Source of the DNA: an uncultured Tateyamaria sp.
Lineage (GTDB): Bacteria > Pseudomonadota > Alphaproteobacteria > Rhodobacterales > Rhodobacteraceae
Reading direction: 5' to 3'
Assembly (NCBI RefSeq): GCF_947487805.1
Contig: NZ_CANKXW010000009.1
Coordinates: 124,001 to 188,000, forward strand
DNA: 64,000 bases
The notes under the pieces were generated by a model. The model made no database searches. It had not been told where the DNA came from and was given only the letters and a program-made list of their open reading frames with translations. A program made the position numbers and the translations under genes. The stretch's first letter is position 1; each line of letters begins with the position of its first letter. Shown here one piece after another: positions 1-8,405 of this stretch.

Positions 1-198
1 CCAACTGTTGTTCTTGGCAATAATCGTGTGCTGGGCGCCCGACTGGTTGTTGAACCGCACCGTGTCGCCGTCGTTGACATAGGTCACGGCCGGGAAATAG
101 GCGTCCGGAAGGATCAGGATGGTATGCTCGGCCGCCTGGGCCGCTGTGGCCGAGGCCAGCGTGGCGACGGTCGCCAGTAATGTGATCGCGCGCTTCAT
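1..198 (-). CDS. Secreted cupredoxin-like protein (partial, 5' end only)
   Basis: Sixty-six N-terminal residues are visible and the gene runs off the left edge. It begins MKRAITLLATVATLASA, a signal peptide probably cut after the AQA near residues 21-23. The mature part (a VNDGDTVRF-type strand, then GAQHTIIA) resembles the start of small plastocyanin/azurin-like cupredoxins, where the first copper His lies in such an H-T/N context. An AAGGAG ribosome site lies 8 bases before the ATG. Copper binding cannot be confirmed because the C-terminal Cys/His/Met ligands are outside the window. Confidence 0.6.
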   Translation of the reverse strand, partial: MKRAITLLATVATLASATAAQAAEHTILILPDAYFPAVTYVNDGDTVRFNNQSGAQHTIIAKNNSW

Positions 199-307
199 GG
201 CAGCACTCCTTCGTTTGTTTCGGCATGTGGCCCGGCCCCACCCGCACCACAGAATCATCTGACCGTTTCTTGCCCGCGCATTGCGGCACAATTGCGGCGC
301 GGATGGG

Positions 308-1195
308 TCAGTCGCGCGGCAGTTGCGTCAAAATCCACGCACGAAACGACCGCAGGCTGGGCGGGGCCGGGCGGTCTGCGGGCCAGACAAGGTAATAGTC
401 GCCAATGCTCTGTCCGCCGCGCCCCGCCGCCGGAACCAGCGCGCCGCTCTCCAGATGCGGGGCGGCCACAAAGGTTGGTAACAGCGCCACGCCCAGCCCG
501 TGAATGGCCGCCTGCGCCATGGTCGAAAACTGGTCGAACACCATGCCGGGGGCGCTGGGCGCGGGGATGTCATGGGCCGCACACCACCGCGCCCAGGCGC
601 GGGGCCGCGTGTCCAGATGCAACAGCGGCAGGGCGCGCAGATCGGCGGGCGCGGCCTCTTCGGGCACAAGGCCCGGTGCGGCCACGGCAACCACCGTCTC
701 GGGCATCAGGGGCAGGTAATCCGCCCCCGGCCAGTCGCGCCGCCCGAAATGAATGGCCGCGTCAAAGGGCTGCGTGCGGAAATCAAACGGGGCCAGCCGC
801 GTCGACAGATTCACCGTCACCTCCGGGTGCGCCCCTGCGAAATCCGCCAGCCGCGGGGCCAGCCAGTGCATGCCAAAGGCGGGCAGGATCGCGAGGTTCA
901 GCGCGCCGCCCTCCGGGTTCGCCCCCGCCGCCACCGACGCCGACCCCAACCGGTGCAGCACGTCCCGCACCTGTCCGACATAGCTGCGCCCAACCGGCGT
1001 CAACACCAGCGCCCGGCCCTGCCGCGCAAACAGCTGCGCACCGATCTGGTCCTCCAGCGTCTTGAGCTGGCGGCTGATCGCACTCTGCGTCAACGACAGC
1101 TCCTGTGCCGCCGCCGTGGCCGATCCCAGCCGCGCTGCCGCCTCAAAGGCCAGCAGGGCAGGGATCGAGGGCAGGTATCTGCGATGGGCAAACAT
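308..1195 (-). CDS. LysR-family transcriptional regulator, divergent from gcdH
   Basis: The protein has about 295 residues, normal for LysR proteins. The N-terminal winged helix-turn-helix reads LPSIPALLAFEAAARLGS, then TAAAQELSLTQSAISRQLK, with the usual LFARQGR wing. The C-terminal part is a periplasmic-binding-protein-like effector domain. An upstream in-frame ATG at 1210 would add five residues. I prefer the ATG at 1193-1195 because MFAHRRYLPS matches the usual start of the GcvA-type group and a T-N11-A inverted repeat covers the upstream ATG. It is transcribed away from gcdH across about 100 bases, the standard arrangement for a LysR activator of glutaryl-CoA dehydrogenase. Control of gcdH is inferred from position. 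Confidence 0.88.
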   Translation of the reverse strand: MFAHRRYLPSIPALLAFEAAARLGSATAAAQELSLTQSAISRQLKTLEDQIGAQLFARQGRALVLTPVGRSYVGQVRDVLHRLGSASVAAGANPEGGALNLAILPAFGMHWLAPRLADFAGAHPEVTVNLSTRLAPFDFRTQPFDAAIHFGRRDWPGADYLPLMPETVVAVAAPGLVPEEAAPADLRALPLLHLDTRPRAWARWCAAHDIPAPSAPGMVFDQFSTMAQAAIHGLGVALLPTFVAAPHLESGALVPAAGRGGQSIGDYYLVWPADRPAPPSLRSFRAWILTQLPRD

Positions 1196-1210
1196 ATGAG
1201 TTTTTCTCAT
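1196..1210. promoter_or_regulatory. T-N11-A inverted repeat, candidate LysR operator
   Basis: ATGAG-TTTTT-CTCAT is a perfect 5-bp inverted repeat. T1197 and A1209 give the T-N11-A spacing recognised by LysR proteins. It lies in the divergent gap between the LysR gene and gcdH, immediately before the preferred LysR start, so it could mediate autoregulation and control of gcdH. No binding evidence is available. Confidence 0.4.
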
Positions 1211-1295
1211 GGATTGCAGGACAAGCCATCGTTAGATGTTCGCCGCGATCTCTGCAATACTGCCGCCCAACCGCACTTGCCCGAGGAATGCCGCC

Positions 1296-2519
1296 ATGAA
1301 CGCAGAAACCAAGGTACTCAAAGCCAAGGACGCCCCCGATCTGGGCAGCTTCGACTGGTCCGACCCCTTCCGCCTGTCCCAGCAGCTGTCCGAGGACGAG
1401 CGGATGATCCAGGCCTCCGCCGCCGCCTACGCCCAGGAAAAGCTGGCCCCCCGCGTCGTCAGCGCCTTTGCCGATGAAACCTCCGACCCCGAAATTTTCG
1501 CCGAAATGGGCGCGATGGGCCTCTTGGGTGCAACCTTGCCCGAGGAATACGGCGGCCTGGGCGGCTCCTACGTCTCCTACGGCCTCATCGCCCGCGAAAT
1601 CGAACGTATCGATTCGGGGTACCGGTCAATGATGTCCGTGCAATCCAGCCTCGTGATGTACCCGATCTATGCCTACGGCTCCGAGGACCAGCGCCGCCGC
1701 TACCTGCCCAAACTGGCCTCGGGTGAATGGATCGGCTGCTTTGGCCTGACCGAACCCAACGCAGGCTCCGACCCCGCGGGCATGAAAACCACCGCCAAAA
1801 AGGTCGACGGCGGCTATGTGCTGAACGGGGCCAAGATGTGGATCTCCAACGCCCCCATCGCCGATGTTTTCGTGGTCTGGGCCAAATCCGACGCCCACGA
1901 CGGCAAGATCCGCGGCTTTGTCCTCGACAAGGGCACCAAGGGCCTCTCCGCGCCCAAGATCCAGAACAAACTGAGCCTGCGCGCCTCCATCACCGGCGAG
2001 ATCGTGATGGAGAACGTCGAAATACCCGACACCGCGCTCTTGCCGGATGTGCAGGGCCTCAAGGGGCCGTTCGGCTGTCTCAACCGGGCGCGCTACGGCA
2101 TCGCGTGGGGGGCCATGGGGGCGGCCGAATTCTGCTGGCACGCCGCACGCCAATACGGGCTCGACCGCAAGCAATTCGGCAAACCGCTGGCGCAGACCCA
2201 GCTCTTCCAGAAAAAACTCGCCGACATGCAGACCGAGATCACGCTGGGCCTGCAAGGCGCGCTGCAAGTGGGCCGCCTGATGGACGCAGCCCAGGCAGCC
2301 CCCGAAATGATTTCCATCGTCAAACGCAACAACTGCGGCAAGGCGCTGGACATCGCGCGCATGTCCCGCGACATGCACGGCGGCAACGGCATCTCGGGCG
2401 AGTTTCAGGTGATGCGCCACATGATGAACCTCGAAACCGTCAACACCTACGAAGGCACCCATGACGTGCACGCCCTGATCCTGGGCCGCGCCCAGACGGG
2501 CCTTCAGGCCTTCTTCTGA
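1296..2519 (+). CDS. gcdH: Glutaryl-CoA dehydrogenase
   Basis: The product is a 407-residue FAD-dependent acyl-CoA dehydrogenase that oxidises and decarboxylates glutaryl-CoA to crotonyl-CoA in lysine/tryptophan degradation. The start is the ATG at 1296 behind CCGAGG; the reading frame opens 60 bases earlier without a ribosome site. Visible are the FAD/substrate loop [11 protein letters not shown] near residue 150, an Arg-rich substrate segment, and the C-terminal [16 protein letters not shown] with the family catalytic Glu at residue 386. These match GCDH more closely than short-chain acyl-CoA dehydrogenases. A LysR gene is divergent and a fused E1 dehydrogenase begins 10 bases downstream. 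Confidence 0.95.
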   Translation: MNAETKVLKAKDAPDLGSFDWSDPFRLSQQLSEDERMIQASAAAYAQEKLAPRVVSAFADETSDPEIFAEMGAMGLLGATLPEEYGGLGGSYVSYGLIAREIERIDSGYRSMMSVQSSLVMYPIYAYGSEDQRRRYLPKLASGEWIGCFGLTEPNAGSDPAGMKTTAKKVDGGYVLNGAKMWISNAPIADVFVVWAKSDAHDGKIRGFVLDKGTKGLSAPKIQNKLSLRASITGEIVMENVEIPDTALLPDVQGLKGPFGCLNRARYGIAWGAMGAAEFCWHAARQYGLDRKQFGKPLAQTQLFQKKLADMQTEITLGLQGALQVGRLMDAAQAAPEMISIVKRNNCGKALDIARMSRDMHGGNGISGEFQVMRHMMNLETVNTYEGTHDVHALILGRAQTGLQAFF

Positions 2520-2529
2520 TCCCACGGGT

Positions 2530-4680
2530 ATGGACCGCGTCTCGATCGTACATGACAATTTCCTGCGCCGGGTGGCGGCGCGGGACCTGCCCGAGGCGTC
2601 CCCGCACGGGCTGGACGCAGGCACCAGCCGCGCGCTCTTTGACGCGCAATGCCTGACCCGCGCGCTCGATATCGTCAGCCGCGAGATGCAAAAGGCGGGG
2701 CAGGGGTTCTACACCATCGGCTCTTCGGGGCACGAAGGCATGGCCGCCGTCGCCCATGCCCTGCGCCCCGACGACATCGCATTCCTGCACTACCGCGACG
2801 GCACGTTTCAGGTCGCCCGCGCCGCGCAAAAGGGCCAGGACATGTGCCGCGACATGCTGCTGTCCTTCGCCTGTGCGGCAGACGACCCCACCAGCGGCGG
2901 ACGCCACAAGGTGCTGGGCAGCCGCGATCTCTTCATCCCGCCGCAAACCTCGACCATCGCCAGCCACCTGCCCAAGGCGCTGGGCGCGGCCTACGGTCTG
3001 GGCCTTGCACGGCGGAACCGCCCCGATCTGGCGATCCTGCCCCGCGATGGCATCGCCGTGGCCTCCTTTGGCGACGCCTCGCTGAACCACTCCACCGCCC
3101 AGGGCGCGATCAATGCCGCCGGGTGGACCTCCGTTCAGGGCGTGCCGCTGCCACTTCTGCTGATCTGCGAGGACAACGGCATCGGCATCTCGACCAAAAC
3201 GCCCACCGGTTGGGTCGCGGCCAGCCTCGCGCACCGTCCGGGCCTGACCTATTTCACCGGCGACGGCTGCGACCTCTGGGACGCGCACCGCGCCGCGGCT
3301 GAGGCGGCGGCCTTCGTCCGCACCCACCGCAAACCCGCCGTGCTGCACCTGCGCACCGTCCGCCTCTATGGCCACGCGGGCGCGGACGTCGCGACCAGCT
3401 ACCTGCCGCGGGCCGAGGTCGAGGCCGACGAGGCCAACGACCCGCTGCTGACCACCGCCGCTGGCCTCATCGCCCAGGGCATGGCACCGGACGACATCCT
3501 GCACATCTATCAATCCGCCCTCGACCGCACCCGCGCCGAGGCTGCCGAGGTTGCCAAGGCCCCCGCGCTGCCCGACGCACGCGCCGTCATGGCCGCCATT
3601 GTGCCGCCCCCCCGCGCCGCCGCCCCCACCAACGGCCCCGACGTGGACCAGCGCCGCACCACCTTCGGCAGCGACCACGCCCAGCTGGACCAGCCCCAGC
3701 CGATGTCCCGCCTGATCAACTGGGCGCTCACCGACCTGATGCTGGCCCACCCCGAAACCGTGATCATGGGCGAGGATGTGGGCCGCAAGGGCGGCGTCTA
3801 TGGCGTCACCCAGAAATTGCATGCCCGCTTTGGCCCCGCCCGCGTGATCGACACGCTGCTCGACGAACAATCCATCCTCGGACTGGCCATCGGCATGGGC
3901 CACAATGGCTTTGTCCCGATGCCCGAAATCCAGTTCCTCGCCTATCTCCACAACGCCGAAGATCAGCTGCGCGGCGAGGCGGCGACGCTGCCCTTCTTCT
4001 CCAACGGCCAGTGGACCAACCCGATGGTGCTGCGCATCGCAGGCCTCGGCTATCAAAAAGGCTTCGGCGGGCATTTCCACAACGACAACGCGCTCGCCGT
4101 GCTGCGCGACATCCCCGGCCTCGTGCTGGCCTGCCCGTCGAACGGGGCCGACGCGGTGCAGATGCTGCGCGAATGCCACCGGCTGGCGCGCGAGGAAAAC
4201 CGGCTCTGCGTCTTTGTCGAACCGATTGCGCTCTACCCGATGCGGGACGTCACGCCGGGCGACGGCGCGTGGATGCGCAGCTATCCCGCGCCCGGCACGA
4301 CACTTCCCATGGGCGAGGTCGGCGTGGACGGCGGCGGCGACCTCGCCATCGTCACCTTCGGCAATGGCCGCTATCTCGCCGAACAGGCCGGGGTGGACAA
4401 CGCCCGCCTGATCGACCTGCGCTGGCTCGCCCCCCTGCCGCTCGACAGCCTGCTGGCCGCCGTGGGCGATGCGCGCCACATACTCGTCGTGGACGAGACC
4501 CGTAAATCCGGCGGCGTGGCCGAGGCGGTGATGACGGCCCTCTTCGAGGCGGGGCACACCCGCGTCGCGCGCTACACCGCCGACGACAGCTTCATCGCCA
4601 CAGGCCGCGCCTATGCCGCGACGCTGCCCTCAGCCGAGGGCATCCGCACCGCCGCCGCCGCCCTGCGCGCCAAGGGTTAA
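2530..4680 (+). CDS. Fused 2-oxoacid dehydrogenase E1 alpha-beta (ThDP-dependent)
   Basis: One 716-residue chain carries both E1 subunits of the branched-chain/pyruvate type. The alpha part (about 1-370) has the HYRDGTF segment and a ThDP motif with GDAS at 181-184 and CEDNGIGIS near 214. An Ala/Pro-rich linker at about 355-375 leads to the beta part, which starts near MSRLINWALTDLM (residue 393) and carries MGEDVG near 412. It would decarboxylate a 2-oxo acid and acylate the E2 lipoyl arm. No E2 or E3 gene is adjacent. Coupling to gcdH (10-base gap) suggests the product acyl-CoA feeds GCDH, that is 2-oxoadipate to glutaryl-CoA. A branched-chain 2-oxo acid is the alternative. Confidence 0.85.
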   Translation: MDRVSIVHDNFLRRVAARDLPEASPHGLDAGTSRALFDAQCLTRALDIVSREMQKAGQGFYTIGSSGHEGMAAVAHALRPDDIAFLHYRDGTFQVARAAQKGQDMCRDMLLSFACAADDPTSGGRHKVLGSRDLFIPPQTSTIASHLPKALGAAYGLGLARRNRPDLAILPRDGIAVASFGDASLNHSTAQGAINAAGWTSVQGVPLPLLLICEDNGIGISTKTPTGWVAASLAHRPGLTYFTGDGCDLWDAHRAAAEAAAFVRTHRKPAVLHLRTVRLYGHAGADVATSYLPRAEVEADEANDPLLTTAAGLIAQGMAPDDILHIYQSALDRTRAEAAEVAKAPALPDARAVMAAIVPPPRAAAPTNGPDVDQRRTTFGSDHAQLDQPQPMSRLINWALTDLMLAHPETVIMGEDVGRKGGVYGVTQKLHARFGPARVIDTLLDEQSILGLAIGMGHNGFVPMPEIQFLAYLHNAEDQLRGEAATLPFFSNGQWTNPMVLRIAGLGYQKGFGGHFHNDNALAVLRDIPGLVLACPSNGADAVQMLRECHRLAREENRLCVFVEPIALYPMRDVTPGDGAWMRSYPAPGTTLPMGEVGVDGGGDLAIVTFGNGRYLAEQAGVDNARLIDLRWLAPLPLDSLLAAVGDARHILVVDETRKSGGVAEAVMTALFEAGHTRVARYTADDSFIATGRAYAATLPSAEGIRTAAAALRAKG

Positions 4681-4753
4681 GGCAGAGTTACCGGCTCCAC
4701 GGAAACCTTAACGACAGGCGAAAATGAACAGGGCGCTAACGCGGGCGGGCCAA

Positions 4754-4792
4754 GCAAAACGTACAGCCCCGGCCCAAAACTGTACGTTTTGC
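4754..4792. repeat. 13-bp perfect inverted repeat with GTAC core
   Basis: GCAAAACGTACAG at 4754-4766 is repeated in inverted orientation as CTGTACGTTTTGC at 4780-4792, with a 13-base spacer. The same core recurs at 4829-4839 (AAAACGTACAG) and, degenerate, near 4852-4864, 4879-4886 and 4900-4907. The array fills the convergent gap between the E1 gene and the SnoaL gene. It could be a bidirectional terminator or a protein-binding array; no U-tract of terminator type is evident. Confidence 0.6.
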
Positions 4793-4891
4793 CCCAAAAC
4801 CCCGCATCACCCCGGATAGGCGCGCGCAAAAACGTACAGTTTCCCACCAATTCCGTACATTTTCCCCGCAAACGGGCACCGTACGCTGCGT

Positions 4892-5887
4892 TTACCCCTC
4901 CGTACGCTCCATCGCGTTCGACCGCGCAATCAGGTCCACGCCCATCTGCGCCATCAGGTCCATGTAGTCGAGGCAAACCCAGTTCTCTGCGATCTGCCCG
5001 CCCGCGCAGCGGTAGAAATCCATCACCCGCAGCGTCAGCGCCTTGCCCGTCGCAGCCACCCCCAGATAGGGGCCGCGATGGGTCATCGTCATCGACGGCC
5101 AGCCCGAGATCGCGGCGTAATTCCCCTGTCCGATCCGGGCATAGTGATTGCCCCCCTTGCGGTCCGGAAAGGCCGCCAGAAACGGCGCGCGGTGGTCCTG
5201 CACGAACCCGTCCCAACGGTAGTTCGATCCGACCCCGCCCGGCCCGTACCACAGCATGTCGTCAGCCCAGTATCCGCCCTTGCCGGTCTGCCCCTTGGAC
5301 GCGCCGGTGTTGGGGTCATAGACGTGCAGATCCCCCAGCATCGCCTCGATCAGATCGAGGCTTGCCGCGCCATCCCCGCCGGGCAGAATGCCGTCATGGG
5401 TGGCCGGCCCGGGGAACAGCATCTCTGTCCCCAAAAGCCCGCCAAACGGATCCCGCCCCGCCTGCCGCATCAGGTCCGGCAGATCCAGGATCACCCGGGC
5501 CTCCACGATGCGGCCGTGCTCTACGCGGTAGAACTCGCCCGACCGCAAAAACGCCAACCGATTCGACGGCGCAATCCCCCAGAGCGGCCCCGCAAACGTG
5601 CCCACATAATGCGTCACCGCCGCAATCCAGTCGCCCCCGACCGCGCGCCGATTGGCCCCGGTGATGAAAATCTCATCGCGCCGCCGGACGTGCCGCAGTG
5701 CAGCGCGAAGTGGTGCAAAAACCGTCTCCCACGCCGCCGCGCGCGCCGCCACCTCATTCACGGGATGCGAGAAATAAAAGGCGCAATCGTCCGAAAACGC
5801 CGTCTCCAACGCGCGCTGCGCTGCGGCATCATCCTCTGCCCAAATCCCGGTCAATGCGGCGTGGATGCGCCCGATATCATCGCTCAT
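4892..5887 (-). CDS. Double SnoaL/NTF2-like protein (island copy 1)
   Basis: The protein has 331 residues from the ATG at 5887 with an AGGGAG ribosome site; an upstream ATG at 5923 would lie inside the operator palindrome and is rejected. Two NTF2-like alpha+beta-barrel domains are recognisable. The first includes the GEFYRVEHGRIVEA strand pair. The second includes WYGPGGVGS, the PDRK loop, a GWPSM segment and MDFYR...ENWV. The second half closely matches the proteins at 14067 and 15071. SnoaL-fold proteins include polyketide cyclases, isomerases and dehydratases, so the reaction cannot be named. It is divergent from the ABC ATPase gene and probably under the same LacI-type control. Confidence 0.8.
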   Translation of the reverse strand: MSDDIGRIHAALTGIWAEDDAAAQRALETAFSDDCAFYFSHPVNEVAARAAAWETVFAPLRAALRHVRRRDEIFITGANRRAVGGDWIAAVTHYVGTFAGPLWGIAPSNRLAFLRSGEFYRVEHGRIVEARVILDLPDLMRQAGRDPFGGLLGTEMLFPGPATHDGILPGGDGAASLDLIEAMLGDLHVYDPNTGASKGQTGKGGYWADDMLWYGPGGVGSNYRWDGFVQDHRAPFLAAFPDRKGGNHYARIGQGNYAAISGWPSMTMTHRGPYLGVAATGKALTLRVMDFYRCAGGQIAENWVCLDYMDLMAQMGVDLIARSNAMERTEG

Positions 5888-5905
5888 CGTTTCAAAGCTC
5901 CCTGA

Positions 5906-5925
5906 TTTTGCACACGTGTGCAAAA
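5906..5925. promoter_or_regulatory. 20-bp perfect palindrome, LacI-family operator candidate
   Basis: TTTTGCACACGTGTGCAAAA is perfectly self-complementary with a central CG, the usual form of LacI/PurR-family operators. It lies in the divergent gap between the SnoaL gene (start 5887) and the ABC ATPase (start 5989), so one repressor could control both directions. The only LacI-family gene in the window, at 17785, lies inside the same island and is the obvious candidate. The pairing is inferred. Confidence 0.75.
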
Positions 5926-5988
5926 AACAGTTGCCAAGCCGCGGTGCGGATGTCTAGCCTCAATCAACACGCCGTGACGGGGGACCCA

Positions 5989-7035
5989 ATGGCCGAAATC
6001 CAATTGCGCAATATCAACAAACGGTGGGGCTCCTTTGTGGGCGTCGACAACTTTGATCTGACCATCGCGGACGAGGAATTTCTGGTCCTGCTGGGGCCGT
6101 CGGGCTGTGGCAAGACGACGACCATGCGGATGATCGCGGGGCTGGAGGACGCCACCGACGGCGACATCGTGATCGACGGCAAACGGGTCAACGATCTGGA
6201 CCCCAAGGACCGCGATGTGGCGATGGTGTTCCAGTCCTACGGGCTCTATCCGCACCTCAACGTCTACGAGAACATCCGCTTCCCGCTCAAGGTGCGCAAG
6301 GTCGATCCAGCGACCCATGACGAACGGGTGCGCCGCGCCAGTGCGATGGTGGAACTGGACGAATTCCTGCACCGCAAACCTGCCGAACTCTCGGGTGGTC
6401 AGCGCCAGCGCGTGGCGCTTGCCCGTGCCATCGTGCGCGAACCCAACGTGTTCCTGATGGACGAGCCGCTGTCGAACCTCGATGCGAAACTGCGCGTGTC
6501 GACACGGGCGCAGATCAAGAACCTCAGCCACGAGCTGAAGGTCACCACCGTCTATGTGACCCATGACCAGATCGAGGCGATGACGCTTGCCGACCGAGTG
6601 GTCGTGATGAAGCAGGGCAAGGTGCAACAAGTTGGAACGCCTACGGAAATTTACGATCACCCGGCCAATACCTTTGTCGCGTCCTTCATCGGATCGCCCG
6701 CGATGAACCTGATGGACGGCACCATGTCCGGCGGCACATTCACCGGCGACAATGTCAGCATCTCGGGCCTGTCCGCGCCGGACGGGCCGGTCACCATGGG
6801 CTTCCGCGCCGAAGACGCCGAGCTGTCCGAAGGGCAGGGCGAGATCACCGCGCCGATCTACACGATCGAGCTTTTGGGCGACGCCACGATGCTTACCGTG
6901 CGCGCGGGCGGCCAGCTGGTGTCGGTCAAGGCGCACAAGGAGTTCCGGGCCGAGATCGGCGACACCGTGACGTTCCGGGTTCCGGCGGGCATTTGCCACG
7001 CCTTTTCCTCTTCCGACGGCGAACGCATCGCCTGA
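5989..7035 (+). CDS. ABC transporter ATPase, MalK/UgpC type
   Basis: The 348-residue cytoplasmic ATPase belongs to a carbohydrate-type (CUT1) importer. Walker A GPSGCGKTT has Lys42, the signature LSGGQRQR is at 134-141, Walker B is LMDEP with D158/E159, and the switch His is in YVTHDQ. A C-terminal MalK/TOBE-like regulatory domain covers about 240-348. The start at 5989 (MAEIQLRNINKRW) is typical for the family; the upstream open frame is not. It is the first gene of the rightward transcript, followed by the binding protein and, after one oxidoreductase gene, two permeases. The substrate is unknown. Confidence 0.93.
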   Translation: MAEIQLRNINKRWGSFVGVDNFDLTIADEEFLVLLGPSGCGKTTTMRMIAGLEDATDGDIVIDGKRVNDLDPKDRDVAMVFQSYGLYPHLNVYENIRFPLKVRKVDPATHDERVRRASAMVELDEFLHRKPAELSGGQRQRVALARAIVREPNVFLMDEPLSNLDAKLRVSTRAQIKNLSHELKVTTVYVTHDQIEAMTLADRVVVMKQGKVQQVGTPTEIYDHPANTFVASFIGSPAMNLMDGTMSGGTFTGDNVSISGLSAPDGPVTMGFRAEDAELSEGQGEITAPIYTIELLGDATMLTVRAGGQLVSVKAHKEFRAEIGDTVTFRVPAGICHAFSSSDGERIA

Positions 7036-7129
7036 GGGAACCGTCCGCGCCCCGGCATGGGGCAGGACCAATCAGGCCGGTGCAGACTTGCAAGATGCAC
7101 TGGCTCTTAATGCAACAGGGAGTTTGCAC

Positions 7130-8350
7130 ATGTACTTGAAGAAACTGGCACTCGCGGGCGCTGTCTCGTTGATGGGCACGTCGGCATTTGCCGCCTGCGC
7201 CTATGAAAACACCGTGCCGCTGAAGTCGCTGTCGGCGGGGTTCGAAGCATGGAAAGCCGTCACCGACGCGATGGCCGAATGCGGGAATTTCCAGGCCGAG
7301 CTGGACCAGGAATTCCGCACCAAGCAGCCCGCGGCGTTCGAGGCGAACCCGTCGCTCTATCACATTGGCGGCGTGTCCAACGGCACGATCACACCGCTGC
7401 TGAACGCAGGCACGATCCGCCCGCTGGATGATCTGGTTGCCAAGTATGGTCAGAACCTGTCGCCCAACCAGCTGATCCGCGTGGACGGCCAGATCATGGC
7501 CGTGGCCATGATGGTCAACACCCAGCACCTGATGTACCGCGAGGACATCTTCAACGATCTGGGCATCGACACGCCGACGTCCTGGGATGAAGTGTTTGCC
7601 GCCGCTGAAAAGATCAAGGCCGCAGGTGTCGTGGATCACGCGATTGGCGCGACCATGAAATCCGGCTGGAACCTGGCGCAGGAATTCGTGAACATGTATC
7701 CCGGTTTCGGTGGCACGTTCTTTAACGACGACAACACCACCGCCGTGAATTCCGAAGCGGGCATGAAGGCACTGGCCACCATGCAGAAAACGCTCGAGTT
7801 CACCGATCCCGAGGTTCTCGTCAGCGACAGCACCTACGTGCAGCAGCAGTTCCAGCAGGGCAAGATCGCGATCTCCAACCTCTGGGCCAGCCGTGGTGGC
7901 GCGATGAACGACGCCAACGAAAGCACTGTGGTGGGCAAGGTCAAGATGGCGGCCGCACCAGTTGCCATGGACGGCGGCGCACCGGCCACGACACTGTGGT
8001 GGGACGGCATCGTGATCGCGTCCAACATCACCGATGAAGAGGCTGATGCCGCGTTCCGTCTGGCGATGGAAGGTCTGGACGAAGACATGGTCAAGGCCAA
8101 CAACGATGCGGCCATCTGGCTGGTCAAGGGCTACGAGCCCGGCCCGCTGGCCGAAGGTGCGATTGCAACCGCAACCGCCACACCTGCGGCACCGCCCTAT
8201 CCATCGACCACGCAGATGGGCCTGTTGCACACTGCATTGGGCAACGAACTGCCTGCGTTCCTGACGGGCGAGCGTGACGCGGCGGCGACGCTGGTTGCGA
8301 TCGAGGAAGCCTACACCACATCGGCCAAAGAGGCCGGCGTGCTGCAATAA
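7130..8350 (+). CDS. ABC transporter substrate-binding protein (family 1)
   Basis: The 406-residue periplasmic binding protein has a signal peptide MYLKKLALAGAVSLMGTSAFA cut near residue 21. A GGGA ribosome site lies about 8 bases before the ATG at 7130. The mature chain has the extracellular solute-binding family 1 layout: NTQHLMYREDIFNDLGIDTPTSWDE near the hinge, GTFFNDDNT in the middle, and LWWDGIVI before the C-terminal helices. It would deliver ligand to the permeases at 9908 and 10964. Family 1 proteins mostly bind sugars or polyols, but the binding-site residues here do not identify a ligand. Confidence 0.92.
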   Translation: MYLKKLALAGAVSLMGTSAFAACAYENTVPLKSLSAGFEAWKAVTDAMAECGNFQAELDQEFRTKQPAAFEANPSLYHIGGVSNGTITPLLNAGTIRPLDDLVAKYGQNLSPNQLIRVDGQIMAVAMMVNTQHLMYREDIFNDLGIDTPTSWDEVFAAAEKIKAAGVVDHAIGATMKSGWNLAQEFVNMYPGFGGTFFNDDNTTAVNSEAGMKALATMQKTLEFTDPEVLVSDSTYVQQQFQQGKIAISNLWASRGGAMNDANESTVVGKVKMAAAPVAMDGGAPATTLWWDGIVIASNITDEEADAAFRLAMEGLDEDMVKANNDAAIWLVKGYEPGPLAEGAIATATATPAAPPYPSTTQMGLLHTALGNELPAFLTGERDAAATLVAIEEAYTTSAKEAGVLQ

Positions 8351-8405
8351 GCACTTCACTTGGCTGGCCGGGGATGTCCCGGCCAGCCGACGTTCCGGGG
8401 GATCC

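Noticed and set aside
2440-4557. Very long open frame on the minus strand opposite the E1 gene (about 700 codons), and similar long antisense frames opposite most genes, such as 10967-12523 and 8124-9878
   Set aside because: These are frame shadows of GC-rich genes: low-complexity Arg/Gly/Ala/His products, no ribosome sites, no recognisable domains, and a well-supported gene on the other strand.
5888-5923. Upstream ATG at 5923 as the start of the copy-1 SnoaL gene
   Set aside because: It lies inside the operator palindrome, has no ribosome site, and the ATG at 5887 has a good AGGGAG.
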